NCBI RefSeq assembly: GCF_900491745.1
Contig: NZ_UETR01000013.1
Location: forward strand, 51,753-115,752
Reading direction: 5' to 3'
Length of the DNA: 64,000 nt
Source of the DNA: Amarolinea aalborgensis
Lineage (GTDB): Bacteria > Chloroflexota > Anaerolineae > SSC4 > Amarolineaceae
Below the pieces are notes generated by a model. It did no database searches. It saw only the letters and a list, made by a program, of their open reading frames with translations, and was not told the origin of the DNA. The stretch's first letter is position 1. Each line of letters starts with the position of its first letter. Positions 32,726-41,236 of this stretch are shown here, piece by piece. The translations under genes and the position numbers were made by a program.

Positions 32726-33976
32726 ATGACCATGAGCACCGCATCGCCCTTCATCAAACCACAGTATGGCGGCCGCTGCTTTGCGGATCTGCCATCCACC
32801 CTGCACCGCCTGCTGACTGGCGATGGTCAGGCGGCCCTGGCGTCCGACCTACTCGATGGGCTGGCCGATCGCTACGATACCATCATCTTCTTGTTCGTGG
32901 ATAGCTTCGGTTGGCGCTTTTTCGAAAAGACAGCTTCAGACTATCCGGCCTTGCAGCGCTTTGTGCAGCAAGGTCGCGTCGCCAAGATTACGTCGCAGTT
33001 CCCGTCCACGACAGCCGCGCACGTCACCACCATTCACAGCGGCCTCCCCGTCGCGGTCAGCGGGGTCTACGAATGGTTCTACTATGAACCACTGCTGGAC
33101 ACGATCATCGCGCCCCTGCTCTTTTCCTTTGCTGGCGATGAGGCGCCGAATACCCTGCAGAAAACAGGGATCACGGCCGCGCAGTTGTTTCCGACGCGCA
33201 CCGTCTACCAGGCCCTGGCCGCGGCTGGAGTCAAGTCGCTGGTTTTTCAGCACGTCTCCATCACGCCGTCAACCTACTCAAACCATATGCTGGCCGGCGC
33301 TTCTGCGCAGCCGTTCAAGACGATCACGCAGGGGATGGTCAACCTGACGCAGGCGCTGGCCGACCGCCAGGGACCGACCTACATTTTCCTCTATTATGAT
33401 GAAATTGATGCGATCTGTCATCGGCATGGCCCAACGGCAGCGCAGACCGAGGCGGAGATTGACACCTTTCTGTCCGTCCTCGAACGCCAGTTCTTTCGCC
33501 GCGTACGTGGACGCCAGGGGCGCACTCTGCTCATGCTGACCGCCGATCATGGTCAGGTGGACGTCAACCCCGACAAGACGATCTATCTCAACCAGCGCCG
33601 GGAGTTTGCCGGCCTTGATCGGTTTCTCAAGCACAACCGCCAAAACTGGCCTTTGGCGCCGGCTGGGTCGGCGCGCGACCTCTTCCTGGCGATCCACGAT
33701 GAGCGGCTGGATGAGGCGCAGGCGTTTCTCGCCGCGCGCCTGGCGGGCCGCGCCGAAGTTCACAAAACCGCCGATCTGATCGCGGCCGGTTACTTCGGCC
33801 CGCTGTCCCCCTCGCCCGTCTTTCTGGCGCGCGTGGGCAACCTGGTCATCCTGCCGTTCGCGGGCGAAGCTGTTTTTTGGTACGAGAAGGACCGCTTCGA
33901 GCAGAAATTCTGGGGCCATCACGGCGGCCTGACGCCGGCGGAGATGGAGATTCCGCTGCTGATGTGTGAGTTGTAA
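32726..33976 (+). CDS. Type I phosphodiesterase/nucleotide pyrophosphatase family protein
   Basis: A 416-residue alkaline-phosphatase-superfamily enzyme. GGAG precedes the ATG. The first metal Asp is in IIFLFVDSFGWRFF. The Thr nucleophile region is SQFPSTTAAHVTTIHSGL. Further metal ligands are in YYDEIDAICHRHGP and MLTADHGQVDV, and the last His is probably in FWGHHGGLTP. There is no signal peptide, so it is cytosolic. It opens a tight three-gene run with the S51 peptidase (11 bases) and the crotonase (24 bases). The substrate is a phosphodiester or phosphonate of unknown kind. Confidence 0.85.
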   Translation: MTMSTASPFIKPQYGGRCFADLPSTLHRLLTGDGQAALASDLLDGLADRYDTIIFLFVDSFGWRFFEKTASDYPALQRFVQQGRVAKITSQFPSTTAAHVTTIHSGLPVAVSGVYEWFYYEPLLDTIIAPLLFSFAGDEAPNTLQKTGITAAQLFPTRTVYQALAAAGVKSLVFQHVSITPSTYSNHMLAGASAQPFKTITQGMVNLTQALADRQGPTYIFLYYDEIDAICHRHGPTAAQTEAEIDTFLSVLERQFFRRVRGRQGRTLLMLTADHGQVDVNPDKTIYLNQRREFAGLDRFLKHNRQNWPLAPAGSARDLFLAIHDERLDEAQAFLAARLAGRAEVHKTADLIAAGYFGPLSPSPVFLARVGNLVILPFAGEAVFWYEKDRFEQKFWGHHGGLTPAEMEIPLLMCEL

Positions 33977-33987
33977 GGAGCTTTTGC

Positions 33988-34689
33988 GTGGGATACTTGC
34001 TGCTAGAAGGCGGCGCTGAGTTTGGCGGGCGCATGGCTGAGCCGGACCGCCGCGCGCTGGCGTTGGCGGGCGGGCCAGAGGCGTCCATCGTCATCATCCC
34101 CACGGCCGCGGCGCCAGATCACAATCATGAACGAGCCGGGCAAAACGGGCGGCGCTGGTTTGCCAGCCTGGGCGCGCGCCAGGTGCACATCGCCCCGCTG
34201 CTTGACCGCGCCTCGGCCAACGAGCCGGGCGTGGCGGCGATGCTGGCCGCGGCGCGATTGATCTATCTGCTCGGCGGCTTTACGCATTACCTGGGGCAAA
34301 CCTTGCAGGGCAGCCTGGCCTGGCAGGCCGCGCTGGAAGCCCATGCCGCCGGCGCGGTCATTGCCGGCAGCAGCGCGGGCGCGATGGTCATGTGCCAGTT
34401 CTACTACGATCCTCAGCGCGGCGTTGTCGAGCAGGGCCTCGCCCTGGCGCCCAACGCGTGCGTGCTGCCCCATCATGACACCTTTGGTCAGCGTTGGGCG
34501 CCGCGCCTGAGCAGCCTGCTTCCGCAGGCTGTGCTGATTGGCATAGATGAACGCACGGGGCTGATCAACGATGGGCCTGAGGGTACGTGGACCGTCTACG
34601 GTCAGGGCAGCGTGACGTTGTACCGCCATGGGCAAGCGCAGCGTGTGGCGTCGGGGAAAACTTTGAGTCTCGACGAAAAGCCACGGTAA
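33988..34689 (+). CDS. Peptidase S51 family protein (cyanophycinase-like)
   Basis: A 233-residue protein that starts at GTG 33988 after AAGGAG. The nucleophile elbow is IAGSSAGAMVM. Other family features are IVIIPTAAAPDHNHE, LIYLLGGFTHYL, the His region CVLPHHDTFGQR and IGIDERTGLI. The family includes dipeptidase E and cyanophycinase, which cut after Asp. Without a cyanophycin synthetase nearby, a general dipeptidase or amidase role is more likely. Confidence 0.84.
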   Translation: MGYLLLEGGAEFGGRMAEPDRRALALAGGPEASIVIIPTAAAPDHNHERAGQNGRRWFASLGARQVHIAPLLDRASANEPGVAAMLAAARLIYLLGGFTHYLGQTLQGSLAWQAALEAHAAGAVIAGSSAGAMVMCQFYYDPQRGVVEQGLALAPNACVLPHHDTFGQRWAPRLSSLLPQAVLIGIDERTGLINDGPEGTWTVYGQGSVTLYRHGQAQRVASGKTLSLDEKPR

Positions 34690-34713
34690 AAAAGGAGTCA
34701 ATCAAGACAGCCA

Positions 34714-35508
34714 ATGGAAACAACGGTGGGGTATGAGCGGATTACGACGGAGGCGCGCGGGCATGTTTTCCTGATCGGACTCAACCGGCCAGACAAACTC
34801 AATGCCTTCGACGCGCAGATGCTGCGCGAGCTGGCGGCAGCGTACACGGCGTACGAGCAGAACCATGACCTCTGGTGTGGAGTGCTCTTTGCGCACGGCC
34901 GTGCGTTCACCGCCGGTCTGGACCTGGCCGCCATGATGCCCCTCCTGGCGCGGGGTGAAAGCATCGCGCCGGCGGGCAGCATTGACCCCTGGGGCGTCAT
35001 GGGGCCGCCCGTCACCAAGCCGATGGTGTGCGCTGTGCACGGACGCTGTCTGACGGCCGGCATCGAGTTGATGCTGGCATGCGACATTCGCGTGGCGGCG
35101 CGCGATGCGGTTTTTGCGCAAATTGAAATCAAGCGCGGCATCTTGCCCTTTGGCGGCGCGACGATTCGCATGCCGCAGGTGGCCGGCTGGGGCAACGCCA
35201 TGCGCTACCTGCTGACAGGCGACGAGTTCAACGCCGAAGAAGCCTATCGCCTGGGCCTGGTGCAAGAAGTGGTTGAGCCGGGCGAAGAACTGGCGCGCGC
35301 GGTGGCCCTCGCCGAGACGGTCGCGCAACAGGCGCCGCTGGGCGTGCAGGGTACGCTGGCGTCGGCGCGACAGGCGTTGGCTGAAGGTCCGACGGCCGCA
35401 GCCGCCAGTTTGTTGCCGACCTTGCAGGCGCTGATCAAGACCGAGGACGCCCAAGAAGGCGTGCTTTCGTTTCTACAGCGGCGTCAGGCACACTTCAACG
35501 GGCGCTAG
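34714..35508 (+). CDS. Enoyl-CoA hydratase/isomerase family protein
   Basis: A 264-residue crotonase. The oxyanion-hole regions are AFTAGLDLAAMM and MVCAVHGRCLTAGIELMLACD. The usual first catalytic Glu site is LPFGGATIRMPQVAGWGNAMRYLLTGDEF, without Glu at the classic position, so it may not be a true hydratase. YRLGLVQEVVEPGE is the standard dimer segment. Last gene of the 32726-35508 run. Confidence 0.85.
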   Translation: METTVGYERITTEARGHVFLIGLNRPDKLNAFDAQMLRELAAAYTAYEQNHDLWCGVLFAHGRAFTAGLDLAAMMPLLARGESIAPAGSIDPWGVMGPPVTKPMVCAVHGRCLTAGIELMLACDIRVAARDAVFAQIEIKRGILPFGGATIRMPQVAGWGNAMRYLLTGDEFNAEEAYRLGLVQEVVEPGEELARAVALAETVAQQAPLGVQGTLASARQALAEGPTAAAASLLPTLQALIKTEDAQEGVLSFLQRRQAHFNGR

Positions 35509-35534
35509 ATCCTATATCAAGGTTGACCGCCCAT

Positions 35535-35564
35535 TTGCCGTTTGGCGACGTTTTGGGTTACAAT
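35535..35564 (+). promoter_or_regulatory. Sigma-70-like promoter
   Basis: TTGCCG, an 18-base spacer, TACAAT, about 60 bases upstream of the 5'-nucleotidase start. It lies inside the longest open frame and supports the later start. Confidence 0.55.
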
Positions 35565-35624
35565 ATGAACCCCATGTGCCTCTTGTTCTCAATGCACCGT
35601 TTCGATTCAAACAAGGAGGATTTG

Positions 35625-38270
35625 ATGAAGCAATTACGTGTTCTCACCGTCGTTGCGGTACTTGTCCTGTTGGCCGCGTTACTCGGCTCTGCCGCGCTGG
35701 CCAATCCGAGCACCGCATCCAAGACTGAAGGCCCTGCAGACACCTTCAGCCTCACCCTACTGCACACCGATGACACCCACGCGCGCGTGGACGGGCAAGA
35801 CGGAATCGGCGGCTCGGCCCGTTTGGCCACCACGATCAACCAGTTCCGCGCCGCCAACAACAATGTGATGTTGGTAGATGCTGGCGACCAGTTCCAGGGT
35901 ACGTTGTTCTATCGTTTGTTCAAAGCCGATATCATCACCCAAACCATGAATATGCTTGGTTACGATGCGATGACCATCGGCAATCACGAGTTCGACGATG
36001 GCCCCGGTGAGTTGGCCCGCCTGATTACCGGCGTCAACTTCCCCGTGGTCAGCGCCAACATTGACGCCAGCGCAGAGCCGCTCCTGGCTGGACTCATTGC
36101 ACCCTCCGCCGTTGTCACGATCAACGGCGAGCAAATTGGCGTCGTGGGTGTGACCACGCAGGAAACACCGATTCTCTCCAGCCCCGGCCCCAACGTCCAT
36201 TTTACAGACGAAGTGGCGGCCGTGCAGGCGGCTGTGGATCAGTTCACGGCCCAGGGCATCAACAAGGTTGTGGCGCTGACGCACATCGGCTACGTTGAAG
36301 ACGTCGCGCTGGCGCAGGCCGTGCACGGTGTGGACATCATCGTCGGCGGTCACAGCCACACCTTCCTCTACACGCCGGACACCGCGCCTGTCAACGGCGA
36401 CATTCCGGCTGGCCCGTATCCTACGGTAGCCACGGGCACCGACGGCAACCCCGTTCTGGTGGTGCATGCTTTCCAGTGGAGCCGCTACCTCGGTCATCTC
36501 GACGTGACTTTTGACAGCAACGGCGTGCCGAGCTCCTGGTCCGGCGATCCTATCTACATGGGCCCCGCCGTCGCCAAAGATCCGACCGTCCAGGCCCTGG
36601 TAGACTCCTACCGCGCGGAAGTGGACCGTCTGCGCAACACCTTCATTGGCGAGACGACCGTGCCGCTGCCGATTATCGTCGGCGGTCAGCAGATCTGCCG
36701 CGCCGGTGAGTGTCTCATGGGCAACCTGGTGGCTGACGCCATGCTCCGGCGCGTCAACATGATTGATCCGAACGTGCACTATGACTTTGCCATCACCAAC
36801 GGCGGCGGTCTGCGTGCACCGATTGACGTCGGGCCGATCAGCATTGGCGAAGTCTTCGAAGTGCTGCCCTTCGGCAACACCATTGCCACCTTTGGCTTGC
36901 GCGGCGCGGATGTCATCACGGCCCTGGAAAACGGCGTCAGCCGTGTGGGCCTGGGCAGCAACGGTCGCTTCCCGCAGGTCAGCGGCCTGCGCTTCAAGTT
37001 CAATCTGAAGTTCCCGGTTGGCTCACGTGTGAGCGACGTTGAAGTCTTCAACGGCACGAGCTACGAGCCTCTTGAAATGGACCGCGTCTACAAGGTCGCG
37101 AGTAACAACTTCATGCGCCTGGGCGGCGACGGCTACAGCGTCTTCCTGACCAACGCCATCAATCCCTACGACTTCGGGCCGGGGTTGGAAGATGCCGTGA
37201 TGGACTACGTCACCGTCATGTCGCCGATTACGCCCGTGATCGAAGGACGCATCACGCGCGTCACGGTCACCGATTCCATCCAGGTCGCCCCCACCACGGC
37301 GATGGTGGGCCAGACGGCCACCGTCAGCGTGAGCGCCAGCAACACGGGCGGCGTGAATGGCATCATGCACATCGTTCCCTTCGACGCGAACCAGGTTGAG
37401 TATGTGGAAGGCAGCGCCACGAACGGCGCCTTCCCGGTGCGCGTACCGATGAATGTGGCGATGAACCTGCTGCAGAACGGCGGCGTGGCGGCCCTCAAGG
37501 CGGCTGCGCCTGAGACCAGCGGCGCGGTCGCCGTGGCCTGGGTTGGCAATCAGGCACCTGATCAGACTGTGGCGTTTGACTTCCAGCTCAAGGTGCTGCC
37601 TGGCGCCGCGGGCGCCGGTGTCAACCTCACCGTGAAATCCTACGTGATGAACACCGAAATGGCCACGGCCACGGCCACGCTCAGCGTGCCGGCGCTCAAC
37701 GCGTATGAGATGACCTTCCAGAACGGCGCCAATGGTTACAGCGGCGCCGATGACACCTTCCTCAATGCCTGGATGCCGATGATGGCCCACGGCATGGAGA
37801 GTAACTTCTACATCCGCCAGCCGGGCGTGAAGACCGGGCTGGTCAAGTTCGACCTGTCGAGCGTCACCGCGATGGCGCAGGTCAGCCAGGCCCAGATTGG
37901 CCTGTACGTCACCTACGGCAGCGGCAATCCCGTCACGATGGAAGCCTACCAGGTGACCAAGCCGTGGGCCGAAGACAGCGCCAGTTGGATGGATGCTGCC
38001 GCCGGAATGCCGTGGGAGATGCCGGGCGCCATGGGTCCCAGCGATCATGCGGCGCGGTTCAGCGATCGCGTCTCCTTTGGCGGCGGCGGCCGTTGGGTTT
38101 GGTTCGACGTGACCCACCTGGCCCAAATGTGGGTCATGGATCCCAGCAGCAATAACGGTATCGTCATCATGGGCAGCGGCGCGACCAACTCCGAACTGGA
38201 GTTCACCGCGTCCGAGTACGTCGTGCCGTTTGCACGACCGCAGCTCAAGCTGGTCTACCAGGCGCCCTGA
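35625..38270 (+). CDS. Secreted 5'-nucleotidase (UshA-like) with C-terminal DNRLRE-type domain
   Basis: An 881-residue exported protein. AGGAGG sits 5 bases before ATG 35625, and the signal peptide is LRVLTVVAVLVLLAALLGS. The metallophosphatase domain (about 35-310) has LLHTDDTHARVDG, VDAGDQFQGTLFYRL, TIGNHEFDDG and VGGHSHTFLY. The 5'-nucleotidase C domain (about 345-550) has NGGGLRAPIDVGP, VLPFGNTI and the substrate-stacking SNNFMRLGGDGY. A CARDB-like region follows (about 545-700), then a DNRLRE/CBM96-type domain (about 705-880: GLVKFDLSSV, ESNFYIRQPG, WVWFDVTHLAQMW). It recovers phosphate and nucleosides outside the cell, which fits the nucleoside-like importer in this window. Confidence 0.9.
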   Translation: MKQLRVLTVVAVLVLLAALLGSAALANPSTASKTEGPADTFSLTLLHTDDTHARVDGQDGIGGSARLATTINQFRAANNNVMLVDAGDQFQGTLFYRLFKADIITQTMNMLGYDAMTIGNHEFDDGPGELARLITGVNFPVVSANIDASAEPLLAGLIAPSAVVTINGEQIGVVGVTTQETPILSSPGPNVHFTDEVAAVQAAVDQFTAQGINKVVALTHIGYVEDVALAQAVHGVDIIVGGHSHTFLYTPDTAPVNGDIPAGPYPTVATGTDGNPVLVVHAFQWSRYLGHLDVTFDSNGVPSSWSGDPIYMGPAVAKDPTVQALVDSYRAEVDRLRNTFIGETTVPLPIIVGGQQICRAGECLMGNLVADAMLRRVNMIDPNVHYDFAITNGGGLRAPIDVGPISIGEVFEVLPFGNTIATFGLRGADVITALENGVSRVGLGSNGRFPQVSGLRFKFNLKFPVGSRVSDVEVFNGTSYEPLEMDRVYKVASNNFMRLGGDGYSVFLTNAINPYDFGPGLEDAVMDYVTVMSPITPVIEGRITRVTVTDSIQVAPTTAMVGQTATVSVSASNTGGVNGIMHIVPFDANQVEYVEGSATNGAFPVRVPMNVAMNLLQNGGVAALKAAAPETSGAVAVAWVGNQAPDQTVAFDFQLKVLPGAAGAGVNLTVKSYVMNTEMATATATLSVPALNAYEMTFQNGANGYSGADDTFLNAWMPMMAHGMESNFYIRQPGVKTGLVKFDLSSVTAMAQVSQAQIGLYVTYGSGNPVTMEAYQVTKPWAEDSASWMDAAAGMPWEMPGAMGPSDHAARFSDRVSFGGGGRWVWFDVTHLAQMWVMDPSSNNGIVIMGSGATNSELEFTASEYVVPFARPQLKLVYQAP

Positions 38271-38272
38271 AG

Positions 38273-38491
38273 CGCCGAATGAATTCGGGCCGAAAGGGCG
38301 TTCCGCCGCTAGGACTTCGGCGAGCGGCTCGACTGAGCGGTTCGACTGAGCGCTCACGCCGAAGGCTCGCCGAAGTCTCAGTCGAGCCGTCAGCCTGCGC
38401 CGACCGCTAGCGCCTCCACGCTTGCCCTGAGCAAAGTCGAAGGGCAGGTGAACGCCCGGCGGTACGCCCGTTAGGTGCGATTTCAATCGCT
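38273..38491. repeat. Dispersed intergenic repeat, copy A
   Basis: On the minus strand this starts AGCGATTGAAATCGCACC, continues with GGGCGTACCGCCGGGCGT and ends GGCCCGAATTCATTCGGCG. The same two ends occur in copy B at 53673-53791. The interior has CTTCGGCGAGC/CTCAGTCGAGCC inverted pieces and the stretch GCCCTGAGCAAAGTCGAAGG, a type of sequence often dispersed in such genomes. Confidence 0.75.
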
Positions 38492-38506
38492 AGAATAACC
38501 ACAAAG

Positions 38507-38551
38507 CACCGGGCTTTCGATTCTCATCAGGATCGAAAGTCCGGTGTTTTT
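38507..38551 (+). terminator. Intrinsic terminator
   Basis: CACCGGGCTTTCGAT pairs with ATCGAAAGTCCGGTG across a 10-base loop (one mismatch), followed by TTTTT. It ends transcription from the 5'-nucleotidase gene. Confidence 0.85.
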
Positions 38552-38584
38552 GTCGCCTCTGAAGGTCCAAATGCGCTCAGGTTG

Positions 38585-38690
38585 TTGACCACAGAGATCG
38601 CAAAGAACGCAAAGAAGCCCTGCCACTTGTGCGCCTGATCTGTCGTGTCACTGTGTTCTGTGTGCTCTTTGTGGCCGAATGTGTGCTACG
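38585..38690. repeat. GCAAAG-rich imperfect palindrome
   Basis: GACCACAGAGATCGCAAAG near the start and CTTTGTGGCC near the end pair imperfectly. The GCAAAG repeats resemble those in the element at 18021-18114. Confidence 0.4.
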
Positions 38691-38720
38691 TTTGGCTCTG
38701 CTATGGTTGCCCTGGGGTGG

Positions 38721-38749
38721 TTGACAACACGCTGTGCCTGCGCTACGAT
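38721..38749 (+). promoter_or_regulatory. Sigma-70 promoter
   Basis: TTGACA (38721-38726), a 17-base spacer, TACGAT (38744-38749), 33 bases before the start of the next small gene. Confidence 0.7.
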
Positions 38750-38781
38750 ACGGGCGCATTTCACGGTCGGAGAAACCATTG

Positions 38782-38994
38782 ATGATGCCAAACTTCTCAG
38801 ACGCCGTGGACGATGAGCGGCTGCGCAACGAACTGCTTGACGCCATTCACCGCAAGGGCGCATTCCAGCGCTTCAAGGATACGATCCGTCGTCGCGGCAT
38901 CGAAGCGGATTGGCGCCGCTTCCACGATGAGGCCCTGGCCGTGATCGCCCGGAGCTGGCTGGAGCATAACGAGATTGCGTATACGGAGGCGTAG
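38782..38994 (+). CDS. Short UPF0158-like protein
   Basis: A 70-residue protein with GGAG 9 bases before ATG 38782 (a second ATG follows directly) and a clear promoter upstream. The sequence LRNELLDAIHRKGAFQRFKD and DWRRFHDEALAVIARSWLE resembles the C-terminal half of UPF0158 proteins, which are normally 120-160 residues long, so this may be a shortened member. Its function is unknown. It is followed by a hicB remnant, so it may have been one of several small toxin-antitoxin-like genes here. Confidence 0.6.
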   Translation: MMPNFSDAVDDERLRNELLDAIHRKGAFQRFKDTIRRRGIEADWRRFHDEALAVIARSWLEHNEIAYTEA

Positions 38995-38995
38995 G

Positions 38996-39100
38996 TCGCC
39001 CGACTGGATGCAGGTCATGCAGGAAACCGGTCAGTCGCTTGCGAGGCGGCTCGTCGCTCTTTTTGGGCCGCTGCGCGTGCCGATTACGGCGCCGGCATAA
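38996..39100 (+). pseudogene. hicB remnant (C-terminal third)
   Basis: The sequence reads MQVMQETGQSLARRLVALFG then PLRVPITAPA and a stop. It matches the end of the intact HicB at 48692-48931 (IQVMQEMGQPLPTQLVALF, PLRVPIAVPA). DNA similarity begins a few bases earlier (CGACTGGATGCAGGTC). The N-terminal two thirds and hicA are absent. Confidence 0.75.
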
Positions 39101-39119
39101 CCTGCCTTCACACCATCCC

Positions 39120-39437
39120 CTAAAACCAGGCATCCACAGCCGCACGGGTTTCCGGACTAAAAGCGGCGAACTCTTCGTCGGTGATGAGGTTGTGTTGACG
39201 CCACAAGATCAGGTGGGTCAGGGCATACGAACGACTCCACCGGTTGAAGCTGTCGGCCACCAGTTGATCCCGTTCCTGGATATGGCGGTACAACGCCAGG
39301 TAGGTGGAGTGGCAGCCTCCCTCTTCAGCTGCAGCGATCAGGCTCTGCGCCTCGTCCAGGATGCGCTGGCACAGCCGTTCCAGCGCCAACTGCTTGAGGC
39401 GGGAAAGGTGTTTCCAATCTCGTTCGGGAAAAATCAT
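39120..39437 (-). CDS. Conserved hypothetical helical protein
   Basis: A 105-residue protein, probably all-alpha. It has a GGGGAGG site upstream. Notable stretches are ERDWKHLSRLKQLALERLC, LDEAQSLIAAAEEGGCHSTY, HIQERDQLVADSFNRWSRS and LITDEEFAAFSPET. It resembles a widespread family of short proteins of unknown function in cyanobacteria and Chloroflexota. It is the last gene on the minus strand of the TPR/STAND cluster. Confidence 0.6.
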   Translation of the reverse strand: MIFPERDWKHLSRLKQLALERLCQRILDEAQSLIAAAEEGGCHSTYLALYRHIQERDQLVADSFNRWSRSYALTHLILWRQHNLITDEEFAAFSPETRAAVDAWF

Positions 39438-39487
39438 GGTAGCCTCCCCATAGACTTCTAGTTCGAGAACAGATCAAGAGACAAGGC

Positions 39488-39603
39488 GCTCTTCGATCTG
39501 CGCCATCTGTTCTGCCACCTGCTCCCCTCCGCAATCAGCTCCTGCCGACGCTCATCAAGCGCCAAGCGGTGCTCGCTGTCCAGCCGGCGAATCGCTAAAC
39601 ACC
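39488..39603 (-). pseudogene. Remnant of the EAD/coiled-coil gene end, internally deleted
   Basis: This 116-bp stretch matches the 3' part of the gene at 46590-47333 (CTCTTCGATCTGCGCC, CGACGCTCATCAAGCGCCAA) with small differences and a one-base loss. It then jumps at CTGTCCAG to CCGGCGAATCGCTAAACAC, skipping about 130 bp present in the intact gene. It cannot be translated as a normal protein. Confidence 0.8.
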
Positions 39604-39625
39604 TGACATGCTTTCGCAAATCATG

Positions 39626-41236
39626 TCATTCAGCGCTGCTCTCATCGCGCGGCGCAATGCAACGCGCCCGTAGTTGGTCGAAGGCCACAGGCAGCGCAGG
39701 GACTGGCTCCGCGTACTCCAGTTCTTCCCAAATGGCGATCATGCTGTCGCAGAACCAGATGGTTTCGTCCGCATGACCATCTTCAGCGTGTGCTGACCAG
39801 ACAGCGACCAGGTAGTCGAGCACCTGCGCCAGGGTGCGCTCATTGAAGGAAGCGGCATAGGCGCAGGCCTCGGCATAGTGGCGCAGCACCAGCTCGCTGT
39901 TCGGTTGGGCTGCCAGGCGTTCCAGGTCGCCGCGCAGTTGACAGATCCAGGCCTGGCAGTCGGCGTACCCTGCGCGCTCAGCAATCGCCCAGGCGGCATC
40001 GAGATGCGTTCTCGCCTGTTCCCAATCCTCTCGCAGCGCGGCCAGCTTGGCTAGGCCGAGCCAGATGAACGCCTCGATCCGGGCGTCCCCTTGCTCACGT
40101 GCCAACGCCAACGCCTCACGGTAAGCTCGTTCAGCGTCGGCGTCGCGCCGCAGCGTCAAGTAGAGGCCGGCCAGGTTGAACCAGGTGTGCTTTAGGCTGC
40201 GCCGGTCGCCGACCGCGTGTTTACGCGCCAGAGCATCCAGAAAAGCGCCTTCGGCCTCACGGTACTGACCCAACGACAGATAGGTATCGCCAAGGCCGGT
40301 CAGCACCTGGCCCTCCAGGTGCGCATCGCCCAGGTCGCGGACCAGCGCCAGCGCTTCCTCATGGTAACCTCGACCCTGCTGGTGGTTCCCCAACAGCCAG
40401 GCGACGTTGCCCAGGTTGGTCAATGCCTGCACCTGTCCGTAGAGATCGCCAGTCCCCTGGAAGGCTGCCAGACTGCGCTCGTAATGCTCGGCAGCGTTCG
40501 TCCACTCGCCGCGCGCCTCGGCGACCAAGCCCAGGCTGTTCACCGTTTCTGCCAGCCCGTGGCTGTCGCCCAGTGCTTCCTGGATGGCGGCGGCAGCCGC
40601 AAAGAACTCGGCAGCATCGGCCAGTTGCCCGCGCGTCCAGGCCACCGAACCGCGGTTGTGCAGCACCGCAGCCTCGGTTTCCCGGTCGCCTGTCGCGCGA
40701 GCGATACTCAGTGCTTCCGAAAAGCGTGCATCGGCCGCATCGAGCTGGCCCTGACCGTACAGGGCCAGGCCCAGGCCGTTCAGAATGCCGGCGCGCGTTG
40801 ACGCGTCAGGCAACTGCTCGGCCAGCGCCAGCGCCTGTTGGTACAGTGCGGCGACCTCGTCCAACGGCTGGTCGAGCCGGCGCAGCACGTTGGCCAGGCC
40901 GTTGAGCGCCGCGACCTGCCCGGAAAGGGAGACGGCCGCGCGGTGCAGAGCCAGCGAGCGTTGATAAGCTGCGGCGGCGCCCGCCCAATCCCCTCGCTGG
41001 ACCAGCAGCGTGCCTTCCAGATAGCGAACCACACCCTGCTCGTTCTCGCCCAGGGAGCGACCTTTGAGCATCCACAGCAGAACCGCCGCCCGGTCGAGCT
41101 GCCACCCATCGCGCGCCGCGATAAACGCCGCCTGCCAGCGCGCCAACGCGCCCGGCGCCTGCGCGTCCAACCCGGCCGCAATCAGCTCGATCTCGTAGTC
41201 GGCTTCATGGCTCTGGTTGCGAGGCTTCTGGCTCAT
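39626..41236 (-). CDS. TPR-repeat protein of the STAND cluster
   Basis: A 536-residue all-helical protein with about 11 tetratricopeptide repeats of the LGN type (AALNGLANVLRRLDQ, AVLHNRGSVAWTRGQLAD, VQALTNLGNVAWLLGN, GQVLTGLGDTYLSLGQY). It has no catalytic domain that I can see. Its start overlaps the ATPase stop by 32 bases, so the two are translated from one mRNA. In STAND/NLR-like systems TPR arrays serve as the sensor or scaffold. Here the ATPase and TPR parts are separate proteins. It is probably cytosolic. Confidence 0.85.
   Translation of the reverse strand: MSQKPRNQSHEADYEIELIAAGLDAQAPGALARWQAAFIAARDGWQLDRAAVLLWMLKGRSLGENEQGVVRYLEGTLLVQRGDWAGAAAAYQRSLALHRAAVSLSGQVAALNGLANVLRRLDQPLDEVAALYQQALALAEQLPDASTRAGILNGLGLALYGQGQLDAADARFSEALSIARATGDRETEAAVLHNRGSVAWTRGQLADAAEFFAAAAAIQEALGDSHGLAETVNSLGLVAEARGEWTNAAEHYERSLAAFQGTGDLYGQVQALTNLGNVAWLLGNHQQGRGYHEEALALVRDLGDAHLEGQVLTGLGDTYLSLGQYREAEGAFLDALARKHAVGDRRSLKHTWFNLAGLYLTLRRDADAERAYREALALAREQGDARIEAFIWLGLAKLAALREDWEQARTHLDAAWAIAERAGYADCQAWICQLRGDLERLAAQPNSELVLRHYAEACAYAASFNERTLAQVLDYLVAVWSAHAEDGHADETIWFCDSMIAIWEELEYAEPVPALPVAFDQLRARCIAPRDESSAE

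Noticed and set aside
37023..38486. Long minus-strand frame (487 codons) opposite the 5'-nucleotidase
   Set aside because: Shadow frame that also runs through the intergenic repeat, with no domain similarity.
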